Below are positions 1 to 7,800 of a stretch of DNA of 33,526 nucleotides, piece by piece; the first letter of the stretch is position 1; every line of letters begins with the position of its first letter. Under the pieces are notes generated by a model. That model was not told the DNA's origin and searched no databases. It was given only the letters and a program-made list of their open reading frames with translations. Position numbers and translations under genes: made by a program. Source of the stretch: Mesotaenium endlicherianum (taxonomy: Eukaryota > Streptophyta > Zygnematophyceae > Zygnematales > Mesotaeniaceae); assembly GCA_009602735.1 (NCBI GenBank), contig WELA01008022.1:1-33526 (forward strand), given 5' to 3'.

Positions 1-507
1 CATTTCCTTATAGTCCTGAAAATACTTTTCATACTCACTTTCAGGAAGATGTTTGTACATTAAAAGTTTTGCAACATCTTTTCCTTCTTCTACTCTAACC
101 AGAGTATATAAATCACTGTTCGTAGCATTTATGAAGTCAGTAGCTTGTCGATATTCTTGCCTTGACATCGTATTTTCAATGTCCTCACCGTAGAACTTGT
201 CATACCAACCACTTACTTCCTTCAGCTTTGTATCTAATTCCTTAGTATTTATACCTTGAATGTTTAGATTGGGAATATTTACATGCTTACACGTTAATTC
301 ATATTCCTTAAGCTGATAGGCGTTGTTTGAACTTTTGATAAAATGTAAGTCATACATTAAGGCATCTTCGTTGATTTGATTACTGTAATAGACATGAAAC
401 GGCTCCTTATTCGCCTTCATGTAATACTCTACTTCTTCCGCAACCCTCAAGGGAAAACCAAGTGCTTGTAATTGACCTTTGAGGTATTCAAGATTTTTCT
501 CGTCCAT
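1..507 (-). CDS. Conserved mobile-element protein, C-terminus cut by window edge
   Basis: An uninterrupted frame of 169 codons runs from an ATG at 507 to base 1 without a stop, so the gene is partial at its C-terminus. It begins MDEKNLEYLKGQLQALGF, which resembles the N-terminal module of hypothetical proteins (often annotated with DUF3945/DUF4099) carried on Bacteroidetes conjugative elements; this is family recollection, not a search result. The visible part is charged and soluble-looking, with no signal peptide or membrane segment. It starts 30 bp after the MT-A70 methyltransferase stop and is probably co-transcribed as the distal end of the tra operon. Its function is unknown. Confidence 0.7.
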   Translation of the reverse strand, partial: MDEKNLEYLKGQLQALGFPLRVAEEVEYYMKANKEPFHVYYSNQINEDALMYDLHFIKSSNNAYQLKEYELTCKHVNIPNLNIQGINTKELDTKLKEVSGWYDKFYGEDIENTMSRQEYRQATDFINATNSDLYTLVRVEEGKDVAKLLMYKHLPESEYEKYFQDYKEM

Positions 508-537
508 ATCTGAAGCTTTTAATAACGTATAACTTTC

Positions 538-1125
538 TTAGTCCGGTAATTTTATAGAGCTGCTAACTTCATTGCCAAACACATCCCATCCTTCAAATTC
601 TTCATTAGGAAACAAGCTCTCACAACTTCTGGCAAATAGTTCTACCCGTGGCACGTCACCGAAGAGGTTGACAATTCGCTCTCTGATTTCTCTGGGTTTC
701 TTGGAGTGTTTATCTCTTTTGGATATAAGAACTTGTTCAACATTCCGGCAAATCCTTTTCAATGGTTTCCCTTTGGTAAAAAGAAGAACAACTTCTGCAT
801 TCGCCCTTGTGTAGTATCCCATTCCTTTGAAAAGCTTTTCGTTGTTTTTATTCTGTTTTATCCAGGTGAAGGCGACGGTTTTATAAACAAACCCCCACGC
901 TTCTGCTAATTCTAAAGCACCTTTTAAACAAGGAAAAGTTGCCCACATAAGAAGCACACAGTCATTCTCGCAAATAGCTGGAATATTGAATGCTGTTAAG
1001 CTTTGGAGGGACTGTGTTGAGTAGTGGTTTTCCGCACTTCTGCTCATACCTCTGTTGCTCCAGACCTTGAATTGCCAGGGCGGATCTGCATAAATAATGT
1101 TGTACTTCTTGCCCACACTTTCCAT
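538..1125 (-). CDS. MT-A70 family N6-adenine methyltransferase
   Basis: This 195-residue protein carries the catalytic DPPW motif at residues 15-18 (IIYADPPWQF), which defines the MT-A70 family of SAM-dependent N6-adenine methyltransferases. A region ending in LFTKGKP near residue 120 and VELFARS near residue 162 match the SAM- and substrate-binding parts of the fold. The length is usual for compact phage and mobile-element members. There is no restriction endonuclease beside it, so it is an orphan methylase. It lies 35 bp after traN at the end of the tra operon, which suggests DNA marking or anti-restriction for the transferred element; that role is inferred. The ATG at 1125 is the only reasonable start before the motif. 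Confidence 0.9.
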   Translation of the reverse strand: MESVGKKYNIIYADPPWQFKVWSNRGMSRSAENHYSTQSLQSLTAFNIPAICENDCVLLMWATFPCLKGALELAEAWGFVYKTVAFTWIKQNKNNEKLFKGMGYYTRANAEVVLLFTKGKPLKRICRNVEQVLISKRDKHSKKPREIRERIVNLFGDVPRVELFARSCESLFPNEEFEGWDVFGNEVSSSIKLPD

Positions 1126-1160
1126 GCTACACTAACATTTAATATTTGCAATAAGGAAGG

Positions 1161-2006
1161 CTACTGGAGTAACTTTGCCCGGATGATAGTTTTATTATGC
1201 ACATGAATTTTTAAGTGCCTGCCACCAGATTTTTCCATGAGTTCGATGGCTAAATATTTCTTATCTGGTATGGTGAACTTGGGGAGCGCATACACAAACA
1301 CTTTTTCCGATTGTCCAACTATAACTGATGTATCACCTGTTACATAGAGCGGGTTTATTTCAAGTTCCTGTGTAGCGGTGCGTTTTGCTTTTTTCTGATC
1401 CCGGATATAAAAGCGGAGTTGGTCAATATCATAGTTGATATTGGTATAATTCTGCAGGGTAAGACGACAAAATAGGACATCACCTTTGATGTACAACCCA
1501 CTTAATTTCAGCCTCATGCCATAGCTCTTATCCTTAATACTATGAATGGTTTCTTTTGCTATAGCTACAGTATCTGCATCAGCTTTTACCTGTGCTTCAT
1601 TGATAGTGATGTTTGAAAAGAAAGCCACCGGATAAAGGGTTGCTGAATTGTCAAACCGAATATTCAGCACACTTGGCGTATCGGTATAATTGAGAATATA
1701 GGAATATAGCCTACCATCAGCCGTAATAACGGTGAGGTTGGTTTGGTCAAATCCAAGCCTGCCTGCTTTTACCTGTAAGATATTCTCGACACCTTTGGCT
1801 TTCTGCACTAAAATATCTTTGCTTCCTCTATCCACACTTTTTATGGCGTAGGGGAAAACAAGGTTTGTAGTTTTATAAAAGGTAATAGGAAGTACATACG
1901 GTTTAATCACCGTTACTTTGGGTTCAGCGTTGTTTTGAGCAAATAGTTGAATGCTTAATAAAAGGAGGAGAATTCCGGTTGCCACGCTTGCACTTGTCTT
2001 TTTCAT
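1161..2006 (-). CDS. traN: Conjugative transposon protein TraN (DUF4138)
   Basis: A 281-residue exported protein with a signal peptide (about residues 1-23, cleaved after QLFAQ). The body is beta-rich and has the late motif EKSGGRHLKIHV, characteristic of TraN/DUF4138 in Bacteroidetes conjugative transposons. TraN is thought to act like VirB9, an outer-membrane-associated part of the mating apparatus that works with TraM (VirB10-like). It follows traM by 57 bp, in the canonical K-L-M-N order. The start ATG at 2006 opens directly on the signal peptide. Length is slightly short of some Bacteroides TraN proteins but the ends look complete. Confidence 0.9.
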   Translation of the reverse strand: MKKTSASVATGILLLLLSIQLFAQNNAEPKVTVIKPYVLPITFYKTTNLVFPYAIKSVDRGSKDILVQKAKGVENILQVKAGRLGFDQTNLTVITADGRLYSYILNYTDTPSVLNIRFDNSATLYPVAFFSNITINEAQVKADADTVAIAKETIHSIKDKSYGMRLKLSGLYIKGDVLFCRLTLQNYTNINYDIDQLRFYIRDQKKAKRTATQELEINPLYVTGDTSVIVGQSEKVFVYALPKFTIPDKKYLAIELMEKSGGRHLKIHVHNKTIIRAKLLQ

Positions 2007-2063
2007 ACACTTGGGAATTTTGTAAAATGAATAAATTGTTTACTGGAATTGATGGATAGATTA

Positions 2064-3389
2064 TCAGTTCTCCTGTTTTTGCTTTTCGTCACGTAGTAGT
2101 ACCTGATAACCTGCTTTCACGGTTACTTTGACCAGCTTGACCTTTCGACTAAGCAACGTTTTAGCAGCTTCGATGCCGGCACCCGCAGCTTGAGCGCCTA
2201 TTGAGGAATTTAAAGTGGTAAAATCAAGTGCCTGTGCGGAACGGTCTAAAGATTGTTTCGCTACATCACGGGTAATTGCTCCGGGAATATAGATACCATC
2301 CATGCCATCCATATCACATACCGTCAGGTTCACAGGGAAAAGGCAATTGCGATAACGAATGCTGTTGATTTTGATGCTTAATCTTTCTCCATTCAGATCT
2401 GCTATGCCAAATACGAAATTGTCTTTTGGTATCAATACGCCATTGATAAAAATATCATTCGTCAACCGCAACTTCACTGTAGAGCCATTTACCAAGGTCT
2501 GTGTTTCATGAATAACTGCTTGTATGGAGTTTTGACCTTCGTTTAAAGAGGCTTCATCATCCAAGGAGTAAAAACCGTTAGATTGAAGGGCATAATTTGT
2601 GTTGGTACTTTTCCGGTTTTTTGTTCCTCTATTATCCAGCAGCGAGATAGAATTATTCTCATTATTTACAGCCACTGCAAATACCTGTCCCTTCTTGGTT
2701 TCTGATGTTTGCTTTATCTTTTCACGCACACGGTCGGGATGTTGTATATCCAATATCTTTTCCAACATGCCGTTCAATTGCTGCATCTCCGGGTCTTCGC
2801 CCTCCTTTTGGTTCATGCCTTGCATCATTTGTTCCAATCGGTCAATATCACCGCTATTAACCGAAGTGTTAATGTGCATCGTTTTTACGGTGCTTATGTT
2901 CTCCTCGGCGTTTGTTCGAGATGAAGAAGCATTATTTAATGCAGCATCCAGTTGAGCGAGTTTTTGATACACCTTTGTTTCATTGGGGTCCGTATAAGTG
3001 CTGTTATGATTTATGATTGAACTTTTTCTTGCAACCATATTGTTATCGAACTTGCGGCTCGTAAGAGAGGTATCTGCGGGTGGAACAACAGAGGTATCTA
3101 TATGATGCCTGTAGTACGGATCATTTTCCATGAGTTGTTGCAACTTCATGGAGTCCGAAGCTGCCTTTTCATAATAGCTTAATTTATCAAGCGGTTTATC
3201 ATCTTTCAGATTGGCACCGGGCAGTTGCATGTTCAACCCATTTTGTGCTTGTTGCGCATCGGCATGGTTTACGCTGCCACCTCCTAATGCCCAAAACATC
3301 AAAGTCATGAAAGGCAGCACCAATAAGGGCAGCACCAGTAAAAATTTGCGCTGCCGCAGAAACTTTTGTGAATGTGTTTTCTGTTCCAT
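2064..3389 (-). CDS. traM: Conjugative transposon protein TraM
   Basis: A 441-residue protein with a short basic cytoplasmic tail, a single membrane segment at about residues 16-36 (LLVLPLLVLPFMTLMFWALGG), a long low-complexity and helical periplasmic stretch (about 40-260) and a conserved C-terminal domain (about 290-440) containing KLRLTNDIFINGVLIPKD and IYIPGAITRDVAKQS. This layout is that of TraM, the VirB10-like bridge between inner and outer membranes in the mating channel. It sits 8 bp after the TraL-like gene and before traN. The ATG at 3389 is preceded directly by the coupled upstream gene. Confidence 0.9.
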   Translation of the reverse strand: MEQKTHSQKFLRQRKFLLVLPLLVLPFMTLMFWALGGGSVNHADAQQAQNGLNMQLPGANLKDDKPLDKLSYYEKAASDSMKLQQLMENDPYYRHHIDTSVVPPADTSLTSRKFDNNMVARKSSIINHNSTYTDPNETKVYQKLAQLDAALNNASSSRTNAEENISTVKTMHINTSVNSGDIDRLEQMMQGMNQKEGEDPEMQQLNGMLEKILDIQHPDRVREKIKQTSETKKGQVFAVAVNNENNSISLLDNRGTKNRKSTNTNYALQSNGFYSLDDEASLNEGQNSIQAVIHETQTLVNGSTVKLRLTNDIFINGVLIPKDNFVFGIADLNGERLSIKINSIRYRNCLFPVNLTVCDMDGMDGIYIPGAITRDVAKQSLDRSAQALDFTTLNSSIGAQAAGAGIEAAKTLLSRKVKLVKVTVKAGYQVLLRDEKQKQEN

Positions 3390-3397
3390 AAACTGTT

Positions 3398-3895
3398 TTA
3401 CTTTTTATTTTGTGATTGGTAAATCGTTTCAAGAAGAAGAATGCTATCCATTAAACCGGGTCGGTTAGTAAGGATACTGTCATGTACTTTTTTGGCGGAA
3501 GGACTTCTGGCCAGGCTATCCATATAAAACCGGAAACGTTGAATTTTTTCGTATTCCGCTTTCGATACGATTACGAAAGCTTTTGTGTTTTCATCACCCG
3601 ATTTATTGGCATATGGAGGCTTTGTAAGGGGAGCAACGGTAAATGAAGAAGCTTTTCGGCTCAGCAAACTGTTTGCGATGAAATATATGCTTATGCTTCC
3701 TGCTGTCAGACAGAACAAAGAAAGTAGGATAAGTTTACCATTGCGGGAGAGGCGCTCTGTATGGCGCTGCATGAAGTTTGCCCACCTTTGCTGCAGGCGA
3801 ATGCAGGCAGAAACAATACTGCTCGCAACTCTTTCCTGTGCAACATTTCGTTTACCTGAACCTTTGGTTTTCCTTTTTCTGAATAGTGATAACAT
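3398..3895 (-). CDS. TraL-like conjugative transposon membrane protein
   Basis: A 165-residue protein with a basic N-terminus, one membrane segment at about residues 55-78 (LILLSLFCLTAGSISIYFIANSL), and a periplasmic tail with the patterns KFYMDSL-type 'RFRFYMDSLARS' and RPGLMDSILLLE. These patterns and the exact position between traK and traM match the small TraL/DUF3989-type component of Bacteroidetes elements. It probably joins the inner-membrane part of the mating complex. The start lies 3 bp after the traK stop, indicating translational coupling. The assignment rests mainly on synteny and topology, so no symbol is given. Confidence 0.65.
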   Translation of the reverse strand: MLSLFRKRKTKGSGKRNVAQERVASSIVSACIRLQQRWANFMQRHTERLSRNGKLILLSLFCLTAGSISIYFIANSLLSRKASSFTVAPLTKPPYANKSGDENTKAFVIVSKAEYEKIQRFRFYMDSLARSPSAKKVHDSILTNRPGLMDSILLLETIYQSQNKK

Positions 3896-3898
3896 GAT

Positions 3899-4516
3899 TT
3901 AGCGATTTTCAATTTTTAAATCCCTGTTTTCTATAGTAGTCCAACGTTCGATAAGGAAGCCATGCGGGTTATTATCCGAACGGCTCACGTTTCGCATGTA
4001 ACCTTCCGTAATTAAGCTTCGTGATACAGTGCTTGTAGTCCTTATGATGTTTTGTGTAGCATAGCACCGGAAATAATACGGGTACTCGTTTGTGTTTACC
4101 ATTACGCTATCTACTTTGATTTGCTGGCTGATATTACCGGCAATGATGTTGGCGTAGTATCCATTCTCTTTTAGATTATCATATTCCCGTTTGGCAGAAG
4201 CATCGGCGAGATAAAGCGCTTTGGTAATGTTTGCCTGTATTACTTTTTCATCAGGGTCAAGTGTAAAAAAGTATTGATGAAACATCCTGACATGATCCCT
4301 GGCTTCAACAGGAATATTTTCTTTCCTATCCGACGCATAGGCTTCCAAAGCTTTCCCGTTAGCGAGAATGTATATCTTGTTTTGCATTTCAGCAACCAGC
4401 CTGAAACTCTTGTACAGTGTAAAACCACAAAGGGAAACAGAACCGATTACGACAATGACGGCAAAACTGCGTATGCTGCGAAAGGCTGTATCTATGTTTT
4501 TCATTTGTTGAAACAT
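3899..4516 (-). CDS. traK: Conjugative transposon protein TraK (VirB8-like)
   Basis: From the ATG at 4516 the protein has 205 residues and begins MFQQMKNIDTAFRSIRSF. A TTG two codons upstream (4522) is a weaker alternative. One membrane segment at about residues 16-36 anchors a periplasmic domain with the family motifs MFHQYFFTLDPDEKVI and NGYYANIIAGNISQQIKVDS. TraK is the VirB8-like assembly factor of the mating channel. It follows traJ and precedes the TraL-like gene, as expected. The last residues (RDLKIENR) are unusual but the frame is intact. Confidence 0.9.
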   Translation of the reverse strand: MFQQMKNIDTAFRSIRSFAVIVVIGSVSLCGFTLYKSFRLVAEMQNKIYILANGKALEAYASDRKENIPVEARDHVRMFHQYFFTLDPDEKVIQANITKALYLADASAKREYDNLKENGYYANIIAGNISQQIKVDSVMVNTNEYPYYFRCYATQNIIRTTSTVSRSLITEGYMRNVSRSDNNPHGFLIERWTTIENRDLKIENR

Positions 4517-4566
4517 GACCAATTAGATTGTTGTTTTCAAAAAGTTGTATTTTGTGTTACAGGTTT

Positions 4567-5787
4567 TCAGGTTGAAGATTTACCTGAAATTTTATCCTGC
4601 ATGTAACTGGAATTGCCGGTAGAGCCGCTTTCATTGAAATAACCCGAATTCATTCCGTAGCTGCTCATACTGCTGCTTATCCTACCAGCAGCATTGCCCA
4701 TTGCATCCGCTACCATACCGGCACTGCCTGACATCGTATTTACCGCTGTCCTGGATGTAGTGCTGAACAGACTTGTTACTTTTTGTACCATTGCTCCGCC
4801 ACCACCTGCATTCACGATATAGTTGGCAACAGAAGGAACAGTGAAATACCCCACGATACCAATAATGAGGAAAATGAGATATGCGGCGTCGGTTGAACTG
4901 AAGAAAGTATCGCCATTCCATTGTATCTGGCTAAGGTCAACTTTCAGCATTTTCTCTTGTATCTTGCCGATGATAGCACCAAATATGTTGGCGACGGGCA
5001 ACCACAAGAAAATGTTTATGTAGCGGGCTAACCATACAGTTAGTGTATGCTGAAATCCGTCAAAGACAGCAATACCAAACACCAAAGGGCCCAATATGGC
5101 CAGTACGATGAGCTGAAACGTTCGTAAGGTATTGATGCAAAGTGCAGCCGCTTCAAATAGTACCCGTAACACTTCGCTCATCCATTCTTTAATGGAATTA
5201 CGAAAATTGTAAGAGGCTTTGGACATGGCAAACTTGATGTCATTGCCAATGCCTTCAAAGATGCCCTCATTTGCACCCGTAGGGTCATCGGGATGCGTGT
5301 ACTTATACCATTTATCCCTATCGCCGCTGCCTGTCTCACCCACATACATTTGCCAGGCTTTGGTTGTTTTAATGGCTTCTTCCTTTTGCTTTAAGAGTTC
5401 TGCAATAGCTTTATCCGAGTCCGTTACCATACTTGCTGTAGCAGTAACCGTTGGCTTCATGACGCCGTTAATCATTCCTAAAACAGAGGGGAAAATCATT
5501 ACTGCAAATCCAATCACGAAGGGCCGGAACAAGGGATAGAAATCAATCGGCTCTGCATTGGCAATATGCCGCCATACTCTTGAAGCGATGTACCAGGTTG
5601 CTGCAAACCCTGCAATGCCTTGCCCTACGCCTATGAGCTTACTGCATAACGGCAACATCTCATCGTATAGCTGATCCAAAACGCTCTGAAGTCCGTGTAT
5701 CTCGTCCGCAACACCCTGCGCATGCGAAAATTGAGGCAATACCATTCCCACTGCTGCTATTAAAGCAGCTCTTATCCACTTTGTCAT
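4567..5787 (-). CDS. traJ: Conjugative transposon protein TraJ (VirB6-like)
   Basis: A 406-residue polytopic membrane protein. It has an N-terminal signal-like segment ending SHAQ (residue 24), then several hydrophobic segments (around 48-66, 88-108, 215-245, 262-285, 303-325), and a flexible Gly/Ser/Asn-rich C-terminus (about 345-406). The segment LRTFQLIVLAILGPLVFGIAVFDGFQ is typical of TraJ. The protein is the VirB6-like inner-membrane channel component. It starts 10 bp after the upstream secreted protein gene, and 50 bp separate it from traK. The ATG at 5787 leads straight into the signal segment. Confidence 0.9.
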   Translation of the reverse strand: MTKWIRAALIAAVGMVLPQFSHAQGVADEIHGLQSVLDQLYDEMLPLCSKLIGVGQGIAGFAATWYIASRVWRHIANAEPIDFYPLFRPFVIGFAVMIFPSVLGMINGVMKPTVTATASMVTDSDKAIAELLKQKEEAIKTTKAWQMYVGETGSGDRDKWYKYTHPDDPTGANEGIFEGIGNDIKFAMSKASYNFRNSIKEWMSEVLRVLFEAAALCINTLRTFQLIVLAILGPLVFGIAVFDGFQHTLTVWLARYINIFLWLPVANIFGAIIGKIQEKMLKVDLSQIQWNGDTFFSSTDAAYLIFLIIGIVGYFTVPSVANYIVNAGGGGAMVQKVTSLFSTTSRTAVNTMSGSAGMVADAMGNAAGRISSSMSSYGMNSGYFNESGSTGNSSYMQDKISGKSST

Positions 5788-5797
5788 ATGTAAAAGT

Positions 5798-6430
5798 TTA
5801 CTTGTTTATACCATAGATTTTCTGCATAGTGGCTGCATCGTTCTTTTCCCTGGCTCTTTGCAATGCCAGTATCGTTGTATTGTTATTAAAATGCCGCAGA
5901 AACAGCAGCTTGTCCTGCATTTTGCTAAAAACCTGGTCTATTGCCTCCAACCGTTCATCATCTGACATCCGTAGCTTACTATCGGTTATAATCATCATTA
6001 GTTCATCAAGGTCGTTCATACTTTGTTTAAACAAATTGCCATATACTTTGCCCAAGTACTCAATCTCTCCGGGATTGAAGTTGCCATCCTGTTTAAAGCG
6101 ATTAAAAGCAGTTTTGTACTCTTTTACAATTAGTAGTTGATTATTGATAATATCGGCTATCCGTTTGTACTTTCTTACAGTGGGACTTACCATCATTAGC
6201 CCATCTAAAAAAGTTTTATGCAGATTGAAATTCCCCTGCGACAAATCTTTTATGGTAGAATAACCAACACTGACTATTTGATAGCCTTTCTTAAGATCAC
6301 TAAGGATTTGCTTGAATTGTGCCAGCTTCTCGACATTTAGTAACAACTGTTGCACTTCTTCGCTTTGTGCAGATAGCTTAAGTGTTAGGCATGTGCTTAA
6401 TAAAATAAAAATGAGAATTATCTTTTTCAT
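5798..6430 (-). CDS. Secreted TraI/TerB-like paralogue 1 (tra operon)
   Basis: A 210-residue protein with a cleavable signal peptide (residues 1-22, ending KLSAQ) and an otherwise helical body. Motifs such as RIADIINNQLLIVKEYKTAF, FKQDGNFNPGEIEYLGKVY and the tail MQKIYGINK are shared with the next two upstream genes, so the three are tandem paralogues. Database pipelines often call this type 'TerB family tellurite resistance protein', a name I think is misleading here. The location between traI and traJ and the export signal suggest a periplasmic or surface part of the mating machine, perhaps VirB5-like; that is inference. It is 4 bp from its upstream paralogue. Confidence 0.8.
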   Translation of the reverse strand: MKKIILIFILLSTCLTLKLSAQSEEVQQLLLNVEKLAQFKQILSDLKKGYQIVSVGYSTIKDLSQGNFNLHKTFLDGLMMVSPTVRKYKRIADIINNQLLIVKEYKTAFNRFKQDGNFNPGEIEYLGKVYGNLFKQSMNDLDELMMIITDSKLRMSDDERLEAIDQVFSKMQDKLLFLRHFNNNTTILALQRAREKNDAATMQKIYGINK

Positions 6431-6434
6431 ACCA

Positions 6435-7079
6435 TTAGTTTTTTATACCATTGAGAATACGCATTGTTTGAATGTCGCTTTGCTCCCTGATGCGTAAAGC
6501 TGCAAGCAGCTTTGCTTCATTGGAAAAGGCTTGTACAAATGTGTATTTATCTTGCATGTCGCTATAAAGTGCATCTATTCGTTTCAATCGTTCATCGTCT
6601 TTCATCTCCAATTCGCCGCTTGTCGTAACTGCTATTAGTGCATCTATCGTTTTGGTACAGTCATCCAGCAACCGTTCAAAAACACCGTTTACATAGCTGA
6701 TTTCATCTGCATTAAATGCCCCGCTTTGTCTTACCTGTTTTACTGCTTCTTTGTAAGTTTTTACAATGTTTACCTGCAATGCAATAATGTCCGCAACCTT
6801 GCTATAATTTTTGATTTTAGGATTAACGGCTTTTAGCGAGTTGAAATAATCTTTGTGAAGGTTGAATTCGCCGTTCTTAATATCACTAATCGCATTTAAT
6901 CCTTCTTTGGCTATAGAATAGCCCTTTTGCACATAGCCGATGTACACCTGTAAGGCGGCTATCTGTTGTAACAGATACTTCTTCTGAGTTGCTTTTTGCC
7001 GGAACCATTCGGCAAATGTTTGTGCCTTTGTGCCCGAAGAAAGGATGGCGAACAATAGTAAAATGAGTAGCCTTTTCAT
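6435..7079 (-). CDS. Secreted TraI/TerB-like paralogue 2 (tra operon)
   Basis: A 214-residue exported protein with a signal peptide (MKRLLILLLFAILSSGTKAQ). The body repeats the plan of its neighbours: KVADIIALQVNIVKTYKEA, FNADEISYVNGVFERLLDD, MKDDERLKRIDALYSDMQDKY and the tail MRILNGIKN. The pair with the downstream gene is very close in layout, suggesting recent tandem duplication. As with its partner, the common automatic name is TerB-family tellurite resistance protein, but context points to conjugation. The gene starts 19 bp after traI and ends 4 bp before paralogue 1. Confidence 0.8.
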   Translation of the reverse strand: MKRLLILLLFAILSSGTKAQTFAEWFRQKATQKKYLLQQIAALQVYIGYVQKGYSIAKEGLNAISDIKNGEFNLHKDYFNSLKAVNPKIKNYSKVADIIALQVNIVKTYKEAVKQVRQSGAFNADEISYVNGVFERLLDDCTKTIDALIAVTTSGELEMKDDERLKRIDALYSDMQDKYTFVQAFSNEAKLLAALRIREQSDIQTMRILNGIKN

Positions 7080-7098
7080 ACAACTTATTTTATAACTA

Positions 7099-7776
7099 TT
7101 ATTGAATGCCGTAAAGTTTCTTTACTACGTCCACGTCGTTTTGCGATTTTGCTCTTTGAAGACTAATGACAATACCTTGCTGATTAAATGTTTTCAAATC
7201 GTTGTAATTAACCTCTATCCGGTCAGCGGCTGCATTGATGATTTCAAGACGTTTTGCATCGCTCATTTGCGTTTGAAAAGAGTTGATGACTACGAATATT
7301 TGGTCAAGGTTCTTCACACTTTCATCAAGAATACCGGAATAAACCCTACTCATGTAGGAAAGCTCTTCGGCTGAAAAATGGTTATCCTGCTTAAACAATC
7401 CCCAGGCTCTTTTGTATTCCTCCACTAAGTGCACCTGCTTTTCCGTGATTTCTTTAATTCGTTTGTAATAGGAGATAATCGCTTTTACCTTTTGCAGTTC
7501 TTCATAATAATCCTTGTACAATTGCTTCTGCCTCTCAACCCAATTGGTAATTTCATCCAGCTTTAGCTTTGACATGGTATTTTCCAGTGTCTTCTGTGCA
7601 TTCTGCAGCCAAATAGTTTTATTCTGCAACCGTTGAATTTTCAAGTCAACAGCTTTAATAACTTTTACAACGGCTGCTTTAATAATTTCCGCAATCGGAA
7701 TTTGGGCCTGTGATCGGTACGTGGGTGCCATGGTTGCTATTCCCAGTAATACCAATACGAACAATAGCTTTTTCAT
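7099..7776 (-). CDS. traI: Conjugal transfer protein TraI (secreted, helical)
   Basis: A 225-residue protein with a signal peptide (about residues 1-25, ending RSQAQ) followed by long helices. The stretch KVIKAVDLKIQRLQNKTIWL and the segment LEIINAAADRI match the protein usually called TraI in Sphingobacteriales/Chitinophagaceae conjugative transposons. It shares its C-terminal half (VEEYKRAWGLFKQDNHFSAE, tail KLYGIQ) with the two paralogues downstream. It lies 24 bp after traG. It is not a relaxase, despite the name TraI in F-type systems. The biochemical role is unknown; export and coiled-coil character suggest a channel or pilus-associated component. Confidence 0.75.
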   Translation of the reverse strand: MKKLLFVLVLLGIATMAPTYRSQAQIPIAEIIKAAVVKVIKAVDLKIQRLQNKTIWLQNAQKTLENTMSKLKLDEITNWVERQKQLYKDYYEELQKVKAIISYYKRIKEITEKQVHLVEEYKRAWGLFKQDNHFSAEELSYMSRVYSGILDESVKNLDQIFVVINSFQTQMSDAKRLEIINAAADRIEVNYNDLKTFNQQGIVISLQRAKSQNDVDVVKKLYGIQ

Positions 7777-7800
7777 TATTACAAATTTTAAATGTTAGTA

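Noticed and set aside
5798-7079. Tellurite resistance function for the two TerB-like genes
   Set aside because: Only the automatic family name suggests it. The proteins are exported, paralogous to TraI and embedded in the tra operon, with no other tellurite genes present.
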